From Candidatus Kaiserbacteria bacterium (lineage in GTDB: Bacteria; Patescibacteria; Paceibacteria; UBA9973; UBA2100): DNA of 8,689 nt. The notes beneath the pieces were generated by a model. It was not told where the DNA came from, made no database searches, and saw only the letters and a program-made list of their open reading frames with translations. The stretch lies in the NCBI GenBank assembly GCA_002401495.1, contig NVTG01000046.1:1-8689 (forward strand), written 5' to 3'. How positions within the stretch are numbered: the first letter of the stretch is position 1; the number at the start of each line of letters is the position of its first letter. The position numbers were made by a program, and so were the translations under genes. Below, piece by piece: positions 1 through 4,679 of the stretch.

Positions 1-218
1 AAGGTTTTGGTTTTATTGAACAAGATTCTGGTCCTGACGTCTTTGCTCATCATAGCAACATCGTTGGTACAGGGTCATATTTTGCAGAAAGACTTGCGGC
101 GTTAAGGTATTTTGCCGGATGGAGAAATGCTAAAAAGGCGGCGTATGCCTTCTATGGAGACGACGTTATGGAGTTAGTTGAAGTGATGCAAAACCAAATT
201 GATATTCTAGAGGGGTAG
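1..218 (+). CDS. Cold-shock-domain-like protein, 3' part only
   Basis: The reading frame enters from the left edge (first full codon at 3) and ends at TAG 216-218, leaving 71 visible residues. The visible start reads GFGFI, then DVFAHHS about ten residues on, which match the RNP-1 (KGFGFI) and RNP-2 (DVFVHFS) motifs of bacterial cold-shock domains. Such domains bind single-stranded RNA or DNA in the cytoplasm and act as RNA chaperones. The two bases before the first codon are AA, compatible with the Lys of KGFGFI. After the HHSNI segment the sequence departs from a normal cold-shock protein: the usual Gly/Leu/Glu-rich beta4-beta5 half is not recognisable and is replaced by about 45 residues rich in Ala, Phe and Tyr with an acidic helical end. 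Either the C-terminal half is strongly diverged or this is a short domain with another tail. The family call rests on the two motifs only; the N-terminus is outside the window. Confidence 0.6.
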   Translation, partial: GFGFIEQDSGPDVFAHHSNIVGTGSYFAERLAALRYFAGWRNAKKAAYAFYGDDVMELVEVMQNQIDILEG

Positions 219-225
219 TATACCC

Positions 226-253
226 TTGCCAGTTTTCCTAGAAATGTTACAGT
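226..253 (+). promoter_or_regulatory. Predicted promoter of rpmE
   Basis: A -35 box TTGCCA (226-231, 5 of 6 consensus bases) is separated by 16 bases from TACAGT (248-253), which is preceded by the extended -10 dinucleotide TG at 245-246. The -10 ends 8 bases before the L31 ATG, so transcription would begin at or within two bases of the start codon. No Shine-Dalgarno sequence is present. Predicted from sequence only. Confidence 0.5.
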
Positions 254-261
254 GTCGCGGT

Positions 262-516
262 ATGAAAAAGGATACACACCCAGATAACTATAGAGAAGTA
301 ATTTTCCTAGACAACACGTCAGGGGAGGAATTTCTACTATTCTCAACAGTTACGACTACAGAAACTGGTACGTACAAGAAAAAGGAGTATCCACTCTATC
401 GTGTTGAAATTTCAAGCGCTTCACACCCATTCTACACTGGTGTTAAGACAACTATTGATACTGCCGGACGTGTTGAGAAGTTCAAGACTCGTGCAAAAGC
501 AGCAGCAAGCAAGTAA
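262..516 (+). CDS. rpmE2: 50S ribosomal protein L31, type B (zinc-independent)
   Basis: The 84-aa product is a structural protein of the large ribosomal subunit, located in the central protuberance and bridging to the 30S head. It begins [13 protein letters not shown] and carries the family signature [10 protein letters not shown] followed by DTAGRVEKF near residues 50-75, as in L31 proteins generally. The zinc-binding CxxC pair of type A L31 is absent and the middle is longer, which makes it the zinc-independent type B paralogue. The C-terminus departs from the usual KRYG ending and is an Ala/Lys tail. ATG 262 is chosen over the in-frame TTG 226 because the family starts at MKK and because TTG 226 is part of the predicted -35 box. 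There is no ribosome-binding site, and the promoter position suggests a leaderless mRNA. The prfA gene follows after 47 bases, an arrangement known from many bacteria. Confidence 0.93.
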   Translation: MKKDTHPDNYREVIFLDNTSGEEFLLFSTVTTTETGTYKKKEYPLYRVEISSASHPFYTGVKTTIDTAGRVEKFKTRAKAAASK

Positions 517-535
517 ACGTAAAATATTGTAAGAT

Positions 536-560
536 AAAAGCGGTGTCAAAACCGCTTTTT
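536..560 (+). terminator. Hairpin with T-run between rpmE and prfA
   Basis: The arms AAAAGCGGT (536-544) and ACCGCTTTT (551-559) form a perfect 9-bp stem with a 6-base loop, and the 3' arm runs into five T residues. This is the form of an intrinsic terminator. It stops only 3 bases before the prfA ATG at 564, so it could instead be an attenuator that sets the L31:RF1 ratio or a structure that limits ribosome access to prfA. No separate prfA promoter is evident, which favours partial read-through. Confidence 0.65.
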
Positions 561-563
561 GAT

Positions 564-1535
564 ATGGAAAACGAACGACCAGAAATATTAACTCAATATG
601 CAACCGACAACCGTGTAGGGTTTTTAATACAGGAATACGACAGACTAGACGGGGAAGCACGTGAGGCTAAGTTAGTGGGAACTGCTGATGCTGAGATGGA
701 CGCTTTGGTAGAAGAAGACTTAAAACGAATAGCAGAAGCACAGAGCGGAGTAATTAAGCAAATTGAACAAATTGTTAAAGAAGATGAAGAAGAGCAGAAG
801 TTTCCAAACGAGGCAGTTTTAGAGGTTCGTGCGGGAGCAGGAGGGGAAGAAGCCGCGCTTTTTGCAGAAGAATTGGCTTTCATGTACATGAAGTACGCTG
901 AAATTAAGGGTTGGCAAACTCAAACATTAAGCGAGTCTCGTTCAACTATGGGAGGTGTAAAAGAAATAGTTATTGAAATTAAAGGAAAGAATAGTTTCAA
1001 GACTCTTCGCTTTGAAACAGGAGTTCATCGTGTTCAGAGAATACCTGCTACAGAAAAACAAGGAAGAATTCATACATCCACAGCAAGCGTTGCCATTTTA
1101 CCTATTTATAAGCACGTAACAGTTGAGATAAACCCGGCAGACTTGGAAATTGAATTTTCACGCTCAGGGGGTGCTGGAGGACAGAACGTAAACAAAGTTG
1201 AAACTGCCGTTCGTCTTACTCACAAGCCAACTGGAATAACTGTTCGTTGTACCGCAGAACGCTCACAACAAAAGAACAGAGAAAAGGCATACGCTATTAT
1301 TGCCTCTCGAATTCAAGAGATGCAGGATGAGGAAGCCGCTAAAACAAGATCAGACGATCGTTCAAAACAAGTAGGAACTGGAGATCGTTCAGAAAAGATA
1401 CGTACGTACAATTTCCCACAGGACCGTATAACCGACCATAGAATGAAAAAATCTTGGTCCGGGGTAGATAAAATAATGGGAGGTATTCCTGATCCTATAT
1501 TTAAAGCACTGGCGGAGTTTTCGGAGGGTGAGTAA
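564..1535 (+). CDS. prfA: Peptide chain release factor 1 (RF1)
   Basis: This 323-aa protein recognises UAA and UAG in the ribosomal A site and triggers hydrolysis of peptidyl-tRNA. The codon-reading tripeptide PAT lies at residues 161-163 within [18 protein letters not shown], the RF1 form (RF2 has SPF). The catalytic GGQ is at 205-207 in [11 protein letters not shown], and the following ERSQQKN segment is also typical. The protein is shorter than the usual approximately 360 aa, with the loss in N-terminal domain 1. ATG 564 is preferred over the in-frame GTG 543, which lies inside the upstream hairpin and would add seven residues with no family match. No Shine-Dalgarno is visible. The GGQ methyltransferase gene prmC, the usual downstream neighbour, is not here; rpsB follows instead. 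RF1 together with a TGA stop in pheS argues for the standard code. Confidence 0.96.
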   Translation: MENERPEILTQYATDNRVGFLIQEYDRLDGEAREAKLVGTADAEMDALVEEDLKRIAEAQSGVIKQIEQIVKEDEEEQKFPNEAVLEVRAGAGGEEAALFAEELAFMYMKYAEIKGWQTQTLSESRSTMGGVKEIVIEIKGKNSFKTLRFETGVHRVQRIPATEKQGRIHTSTASVAILPIYKHVTVEINPADLEIEFSRSGGAGGQNVNKVETAVRLTHKPTGITVRCTAERSQQKNREKAYAIIASRIQEMQDEEAAKTRSDDRSKQVGTGDRSEKIRTYNFPQDRITDHRMKKSWSGVDKIMGGIPDPIFKALAEFSEGE

Positions 1536-1538
1536 CCA

Positions 1539-1567
1539 TTGCTATGTACCCATTAATTTGATAATAT
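1539..1567 (+). promoter_or_regulatory. Predicted promoter of rpsB-tsf
   Basis: TTGCTA (1539-1544, 4 of 6) and TAATAT (1562-1567) are separated by 17 bases, with an extended -10 TG at 1559-1560. The start point would fall near 1574, exactly where the leader hairpin begins. This gives rpsB a leader of about 27 bases, unlike the leaderless arrangement predicted for neighbouring genes. Confidence 0.4.
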
Positions 1568-1573
1568 CTTTGT

Positions 1574-1595
1574 GCCCCTTTATGTGGGGGCTTTT
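1574..1595 (+). promoter_or_regulatory. Hairpin directly before rpsB (prfA terminator or S2 leader)
   Basis: GCCCC (1574-1578) pairs with GGGGC (1587-1591) around an 8-base loop and is followed by TTTT (1592-1595); rpsB starts at 1601. It looks like a short intrinsic terminator for prfA. If transcription starts near 1574 as the promoter suggests, it would instead be a 5'-terminal hairpin of the S2 mRNA. In other bacteria S2 represses its own rpsB-tsf mRNA through a leader structure, but I cannot match this hairpin to a known leader class. Confidence 0.45.
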
Positions 1596-1600
1596 AAAAT

Positions 1601-2347
1601 ATGACAGCAACAACAATAAAAAAACTATTTGAAGCCGGAGCACACTTCGGGTATTCTCGTACGCGACGAAATCCAACAATCGCTCAATACATTTTTGGAC
1701 AAAAGAACCGAAACGATATTTTTGATCTAGAACTAACAGAAGTTAAATTAGAAGAAGCTAAAAAGGCAGCCCTCGAAATGGCTACCTCAGGAAAGAAAAT
1801 ACTCTTCGTTGCAGGAAAGAACGAAGCTCGTATTATCATGCGACGTGCTGCTGAAAAAGTGGACGAGCCTTTTGTGTGTAGCAGGTGGATTGGAGGCACA
1901 CTAACTAACTTTAAAGAAATAGGTAAGCGCGTAAAACGACTGGAGACTCTTCGAGACGACAAAGAAAAGGGAAACCTTGATAAATATACAAAGAAAGAAC
2001 GTCTTTTGATGGATCGTGAGATAGATGACCTAGAAGCAAAGTTTGGAGGAATTGTTGATATGAAAGAAATTCCAGGTGCTATGTTTGTAGTTGATCCACG
2101 ATACGACTACATCGCGGTAAATGAAGCACACGCTAAAGGTGTTCCAATTATAGCTTTAGCTAACACAGACTGTGATATCTCAAAGATCGCTAGCCCTATG
2201 CCAGGAAATGATGCAACTTCAAAGAGTATTACTTTCTTTGTAGATCAAATCGTTGAGGCAATAGAGAAAGGAAAAGCCGCTAACAAAGCAGCAAAAGCAA
2301 CTCCAGAGAAGAAGGAAGAAAAAGAAGAAGAGAAGAAAGAAGCTTAA
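1601..2347 (+). CDS. rpsB: 30S ribosomal protein S2
   Basis: This 248-aa structural protein of the small subunit binds 16S rRNA between head and body and is required for S1 docking where S1 exists. Family landmarks are visible in order: GAHFGY at 13-18, RWIGGTLTNF at 95-104, DPRYDYIAVNEA around 165-176, and PIIALANTDCDI at 182-193. The central coiled-coil hairpin expected of S2 covers about residues 105-155. The C-terminus (about 225-248) is a low-complexity Lys/Glu/Ala tail. ATG 1601 matches the expected N-terminus (MTATTIKKLFEAGAHFGY). It lies 65 bases after prfA and 13 bases before tsf, forming the widely conserved rpsB-tsf pair. No canonical Shine-Dalgarno is present; the only G-rich stretch upstream is buried in the hairpin arm. 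Confidence 0.97.
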   Translation: MTATTIKKLFEAGAHFGYSRTRRNPTIAQYIFGQKNRNDIFDLELTEVKLEEAKKAALEMATSGKKILFVAGKNEARIIMRRAAEKVDEPFVCSRWIGGTLTNFKEIGKRVKRLETLRDDKEKGNLDKYTKKERLLMDREIDDLEAKFGGIVDMKEIPGAMFVVDPRYDYIAVNEAHAKGVPIIALANTDCDISKIASPMPGNDATSKSITFFVDQIVEAIEKGKAANKAAKATPEKKEEKEEEKKEA

Positions 2348-2360
2348 CTAGAAAAAACAT

Positions 2361-2939
2361 ATGTCTTCAACTGAACTAATAAAACAACTTAGAGATGAAA
2401 CTGGTGTGTCCATTATGCAATGCAAGAAAGCATTGGAAGAGGCTGACGGTAACATTGAACAAGCAAAAGTTAACTTAAGAAAAATCAGCGCACAAGTTGC
2501 AGCAAAGAAAGCAGATAGAGAACTTGGAAGCGGGGTGGTTCAAGCATACATTCACGCAGGAAATTCAGTAGCAGGAGTTGTAGTTCTAGCGTGTGAGACT
2601 GATTTCGTTGCAAAGAACGAAGAGTTTATAAAAATTGCCTACGACATAGCGATGCATGTAGCAGCTATCGCACCTGAATTCCTCTCAAGAAAGGAAGTAA
2701 CTGAAGAATCAACAAAAGCAGCCAAAGCAGTGTTTGAAAAAGAAGCAGCTGATAAACCAGAAGACATGAGAGAAAAGATCGTAGAAGGAAAAATGAACTC
2801 CTTCCTAAAAGAAAAGGTTTTGCTTGAACAAGACTTCGTTAAAGACTCAAGCCTTACAATCCAGGGACTAATAGACGAGGCTTCTCAAAAATTTGGAGAA
2901 CGCGTAGAGATAGCAGAAATCTCTCGTTTTGCAGTATAG
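2361..2939 (+). CDS. tsf: Elongation factor Ts, short form
   Basis: EF-Ts is the cytosolic nucleotide exchange factor that recycles EF-Tu-GDP to the GTP form. The 192-aa protein starts with the UBA-like three-helix domain (ELIKQLRDETGVSIMQCKKAL, split at about residues 5-24), followed by GNIEQAKVNLR. The EF-Tu-contacting signature TDFVAKNEEF is at 80-89. The C-terminal helix KIVEGKMNSFLKEKVLLEQ and FVKD (about 139-162) matches the family. Length and order fit the compact single-core form known from Thermus rather than the approximately 283-aa E. coli form with a duplicated core and coiled-coil insert. The gene follows rpsB by 13 bases (AGAAAAAAC only, a poor ribosome site) and is surely cotranscribed. 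The usual next genes pyrH and frr are not present. Confidence 0.97.
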   Translation: MSSTELIKQLRDETGVSIMQCKKALEEADGNIEQAKVNLRKISAQVAAKKADRELGSGVVQAYIHAGNSVAGVVVLACETDFVAKNEEFIKIAYDIAMHVAAIAPEFLSRKEVTEESTKAAKAVFEKEAADKPEDMREKIVEGKMNSFLKEKVLLEQDFVKDSSLTIQGLIDEASQKFGERVEIAEISRFAV

Positions 2940-2940
2940 T
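2935..2940 (+). promoter_or_regulatory. Possible -10 element for the 2947 gene
   Basis: TATAGT (5 of 6 consensus bases) overlaps the tsf stop codon and ends 6 bases before ATG 2947, the same geometry as at pheS. No convincing -35 box lies at the right distance, and read-through from tsf would serve equally well. Confidence 0.3.
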
Positions 2941-2946
2941 TAATCT

Positions 2947-3375
2947 ATGATGGCTACTATTGCCTTTAGTGTTTCGCTCGCATCTTTAATACTATTTTTT
3001 GTATTTAAGTATTTTGAGAATTCAAGAGATTTCGAGGGATATAATAAATTGCGAAACAAGGGAGATGCAATGGTGATTTCTTCAATAAAAGAAATTAAAA
3101 CTTCTCTATTACATATGGAAGAGCACTTCTCTTTTAAAAAAGTTATCTACAAGACTCTCCACGGTATTGCTATTTCTGTAGCATACGTTGCAGGTGGAAT
3201 TGAAAGACAGGCACATAAGGTTACCTTGCATATGACACACCGTGCTAAAAAAGAAGTTAGACAGACTAAATCAGAGTTTTTCGAAAAGGTAGAAACTCAT
3301 AAAAATGGCCTTGACACAGAGCGGATTAAAAGAGAAACTAGTCTGACTTCCGTTGAGGAAGTAACGCCGGAGTAG
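2947..3375 (+). CDS. Unrecognised membrane-anchored protein, 142 aa
   Basis: I do not recognise this family. The protein starts with a single hydrophobic segment (about residues 4-22, ending FFVFKYF) with no signal-peptidase-like site. This suggests an N-terminal anchor with a cytoplasmic or surface-facing remainder. The rest is mostly charged and helical (Lys/Glu/His rich), with a second weaker hydrophobic stretch at about 72-83 (HGIAISVAYVAGG). The segment from about 86 to 130 could form a coiled coil. No catalytic motif or cysteine is visible. It starts 7 bases after tsf; a second Met at 2950 is an equally possible start. There is no Shine-Dalgarno. The last three codons and the TAG stop lie inside tRNA-Thr, so processing of the tRNA would cut the 3' end of this mRNA. 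The smooth open frame and base use like its neighbours support a real gene. Confidence 0.75.
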   Translation: MMATIAFSVSLASLILFFVFKYFENSRDFEGYNKLRNKGDAMVISSIKEIKTSLLHMEEHFSFKKVIYKTLHGIAISVAYVAGGIERQAHKVTLHMTHRAKKEVRQTKSEFFEKVETHKNGLDTERIKRETSLTSVEEVTPE

Positions 3376-3441
3376 CTCAGCTGGTAGAGCAACTCACTTG
3401 TAATGAGTAGGTCGGGAGTTCAAATCTTCTCTCCGGCTCCA
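3366..3441 (+). tRNA. tRNA-Thr (anticodon UGU), CCA encoded
   Basis: A full cloverleaf is visible. The acceptor stem GCCGGAG (3366-3372) pairs perfectly with CTCCGGC (3431-3437). The D stem is GCTC/GAGC (3375-3378, 3387-3390) with loop AGCTGGTA. The anticodon stem is ACTCA/TGAGT with loop CTTGTAA (3397-3403), placing anticodon TGT at 3399-3401. The T arm is GGGAG/CTTCT with two G-U pairs and loop TTCAAAT (3419-3425). The discriminator is T3438 and CCA is encoded at 3439-3441. It decodes ACA and, by wobble, other Thr codons. The 5' end overlaps the upstream CDS by 10 bases, and T8-A9-G10 of the tRNA supplies that gene's stop codon. A strong terminator follows after 3 bases. Confidence 0.97.
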
Positions 3442-3444
3442 GTA

Positions 3445-3476
3445 AACAAAAGCCCGTCATATGACGGGCTTTTGTT
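3445..3476. terminator. Perfect 16-bp inverted repeat, bidirectional terminator
   Basis: The arms 3445-3460 and 3461-3476 are exact reverse complements, with GCCCGTCAT/ATGACGGGC at the core and A/T tracts on the outside. Read on either strand, a GC stem is followed by TTTTGTT, so it can end transcription from the tRNA side and from the convergent gene. The last two bases are part of the stop codon of the minus-strand gene. Confidence 0.88.
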
Positions 3477-4140
3477 ATTCTTCCAACAGTGTGGGAAGTA
3501 ACTCCTGTATCTCCCCTGTGCTCTTAAACCCAGAATAGGTCTCATTATCAATAACAAGGGCGGGAAGCTCACTGGAGATGTTTTTAAGGGAAATAAGGGT
3601 CTCTATGGCCGATAGGTCTAGGTTGTAATCAAATGAATAGATACGCAGTTGAGGGTAGTCTCTTGAGAGCTCAGTTAGTACGTATCCTTGTTTTTCACAG
3701 TCAGAACAAGTTCCTTCTTCGTTAGAGTAGAAATATAACAAGAAGATAGGTTTAAGTTCGTCACATTTTGCTGAAACTTTTTGCATTAGGATAAGATCCT
3801 TTATTTCCAAAAGGGAATAGTGTCGCTTTAAGCGTAGAACCTCTTCGTTGTCAGCACCAAGCCGGGCTTCTGCAAATGAGAGTTTTTTAGCAAGAGTATC
3901 AAGTTCTCGCGAGAGTATTGGATTTTCTGCAATGCTTTTACAAGACTGCTCCTTTAGTAGTTCAAATTGTGTTTCAAGAGAAAGAATATCAATTGCAATT
4001 CCTTCTTCGATTGAACGAAGTTGTTCAATACGTTTTTCATTAAAAAAGTTGTTTGTAATGATTGCGGTTGCAAAAATTACCCCTGTTATTAGAAATGCTG
4101 AAATATATTTACCCCAAGGGGTTGTTCTACCGTTTTCCAT
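3475..4140 (-). CDS. Membrane-anchored thioredoxin-fold protein with CSDC motif
   Basis: The 221-aa protein has a short cytoplasmic lead and one membrane segment (about 11-30), then a charged helical stretch with coiled-coil character (about 34-125). The C-terminal domain (about 130-221) looks like a thioredoxin fold. A beta strand, FLLYFYS, leads to the dithiol motif C145-S-D-C148 at the start of a helix. A later segment, ELPALVID, contains the expected cis-proline (Pro193). This arrangement suggests an extracytoplasmic thiol:disulfide or redox-sensing role with the coiled coil as spacer, but no substrate can be inferred. Two further cysteines (C67, C126) lie in the linker. ATG 4140 is preceded by an extended -10 (TGaTATATT) seven bases upstream and no Shine-Dalgarno. 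It converges on tRNA-Thr and shares its terminator. It lies downstream of the minus-strand microprotein gene but has its own putative promoter. Confidence 0.75.
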   Translation of the reverse strand: MENGRTTPWGKYISAFLITGVIFATAIITNNFFNEKRIEQLRSIEEGIAIDILSLETQFELLKEQSCKSIAENPILSRELDTLAKKLSFAEARLGADNEEVLRLKRHYSLLEIKDLILMQKVSAKCDELKPIFLLYFYSNEEGTCSDCEKQGYVLTELSRDYPQLRIYSFDYNLDLSAIETLISLKNISSELPALVIDNETYSGFKSTGEIQELLPTLLEE

Positions 4141-4147
4141 AAATGCG

Positions 4148-4156
4148 AATATATCA
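4148..4156 (-). promoter_or_regulatory. Extended -10 element of the thioredoxin-like gene
   Basis: On the minus strand the sequence is TG-A-TATATT, the TGn extended motif with 5 of 6 bases of TATAAT. It ends 7 bases before ATG 4140, so initiation would occur at or next to the start codon. No clear -35 box is seen, which extended -10 promoters do not need. Confidence 0.45.
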
Positions 4157-4163
4157 CTTTAAT

Positions 4164-4189
4164 AGGCAAAAGGAAACGCCTTAGGGGCG
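4164..4189 (-). terminator. Weak hairpin after the microprotein gene
   Basis: On the minus strand CGCC (4189-4186) and GGCG (4180-4177) form a 4-bp stem with a 5-base loop followed by TTTCCTTTT. It is short for an intrinsic terminator but sits 12 bases after the microprotein stop and would end the pilin-cassette transcript. Confidence 0.3.
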
Positions 4190-4201
4190 AATCCCAAGAC
4201 G

Positions 4202-4315
4202 TTAGAGTGTTTCAAGGTATTGGATTAGTCTTCCAATTACTGGTATTGAAAGCATAAATGCAGCCATTGCTGCAAGAACGAACCAATACCCCGGAATTTT
4301 TTTCAGAAAGTTCAT
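4202..4315 (-). CDS. Putative 37-aa single-pass membrane microprotein
   Basis: Read on the minus strand from ATG 4315, the frame encodes 37 residues ending in TAA. It starts MNFLKKIPGYWF, continues with a hydrophobic helix (about residues 11-29, VLAAMAAFMLSIPVIG), and ends with an amphipathic RLIQYLETL. A Lys-Lys pair before the helix suggests the N-terminus is inside. The case for a real gene is the ribosome site GGGAGA (4326-4321), placed 6 bases before the ATG, in a region where most genes have none, together with a clean membrane-protein composition. It lies 109 bases downstream of the pilin gene on the same strand, separated by a strong hairpin, so expression probably depends on read-through. 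No family is recognised. It might be a small accessory or assembly partner of the pilin; that is only suggested by position. Confidence 0.55.
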   Translation of the reverse strand: MNFLKKIPGYWFVLAAMAAFMLSIPVIGRLIQYLETL

Positions 4316-4367
4316 AGTATTCTCCCGATTAACCTGCCGGCACTATGGGGTAGTTAGGTTGAAAAGT

Positions 4368-4408
4368 AAATACCCTTACCGCGTCTTTTGTTGCGGTAAG
4401 GGTATTTT
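4368..4408 (-). terminator. 15-bp hairpin after the pilin gene
   Basis: The arm 4368-4382 (AAATACCCTTACCGC on the + strand) is exactly complementary to 4393-4407, with a 10-base loop. On the minus strand the stem is followed by TATTTACTTTTC. It lies 17 bases after the pilin stop and before the microprotein. It may be a terminator with read-through or a 3'-stabilising hairpin that keeps pilin mRNA abundant relative to the distal gene. Confidence 0.75.
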
Positions 4409-4424
4409 CGAGTGGATGCAGTTC

Positions 4425-4601
4425 TTATTGCTCTTGTTGGGCGGAAATCTGTGCATCGACATCGTCTGACAGATTTTGGACGCCGGTAGATACGGAAGCA
4501 AGAACAGCAATTCCCAGGCCTACGATAGCTGCGGTCAATACAACCCAATCAACAGTTACAGCGCCGGATTCGTCGTTTTTAAAGTTGGTCAAAAATTTCA
4601 C
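4425..4601 (-). CDS. Flp/Tad-type (type IVb) pilin precursor
   Basis: The 58-aa product looks like a Flp-family prepilin, the structural subunit of Tad pili used in adhesion. A short basic leader (residues 1-13, KFLTNFKNDESG) ends in Gly13, followed by AVTVDW and a hydrophobic helix (about 20-38) with the run TAAIVGLGIAVLASVS. Prepilin peptidase would cut after Gly13; the usual Glu at +5 and Tyr at +6 are replaced by Asp18 and Trp19. The tail is acidic and Gln-rich. GTG 4601 is chosen over ATG 4658. It gives the standard leader length, has GGAG (4612-4609) seven bases upstream, and the longer form would start upstream of the promoter's -10. The TVDWVVLTAA style resembles my recollection of Flp proteins from marine Alphaproteobacteria. 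Base composition is visibly richer in GC than the flanking genes. No Tad assembly gene is present in the window. Confidence 0.8.
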   Translation of the reverse strand: MKFLTNFKNDESGAVTVDWVVLTAAIVGLGIAVLASVSTGVQNLSDDVDAQISAQQEQ

Positions 4602-4608
4602 GTGTTTT

Positions 4609-4612
4609 CTCC
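4609..4612 (-). promoter_or_regulatory. Shine-Dalgarno site of the pilin gene
   Basis: GGAG on the minus strand lies 7 bases before GTG 4601 and decides this start. It is one of only two clear ribosome sites in the window; the other precedes the 37-aa microprotein. Confidence 0.75.
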
Positions 4613-4649
4613 AAAAATAAACCCTCTCGGAAATGATCAGGCTGCCTAT

Positions 4650-4677
4650 ATTATACACTCTTCTTAGCCTCTGTCAA
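4650..4677 (-). promoter_or_regulatory. Consensus sigma-70-type promoter of the pilin gene
   Basis: On the minus strand a perfect TTGACA (4677-4672) and a perfect TATAAT (4655-4650) are separated by 16 bases. Initiation near 4643 gives a leader of about 40 bases with a GGAG site. The -35 box begins 2 bases after the stop codon of the glycosyltransferase gene. It is the strongest promoter match in the window and predicts high, largely unregulated expression. Confidence 0.85.
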
Positions 4678-4679
4678 GA

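Noticed and set aside
226..261. TTG 226 as a longer start for L31
   Set aside because: The extra 12 residues do not match the family, which begins at MKK, and TTG is part of the predicted -35 box.
543..563. GTG 543 as start of RF1
   Set aside because: It lies inside the hairpin stem, has no ribosome site and adds residues with no family match; ATG 564 is better.
3848..4162. 104-codon + strand frame opposite the thioredoxin-like gene
   Set aside because: Its Ser-rich composition is the usual mirror of a Glu/Leu-rich coding strand; no start signals support it.
4602..4658. ATG 4658 as start of the pilin
   Set aside because: It is upstream of the -10 box of the consensus promoter and would lengthen the prepilin leader beyond the family norm; GTG 4601 has GGAG at the right distance.
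4476..4667. 63-codon + strand frame opposite the pilin
   Set aside because: It lies antisense to the pilin and its promoter, without start signals, and its sequence has no domain character.
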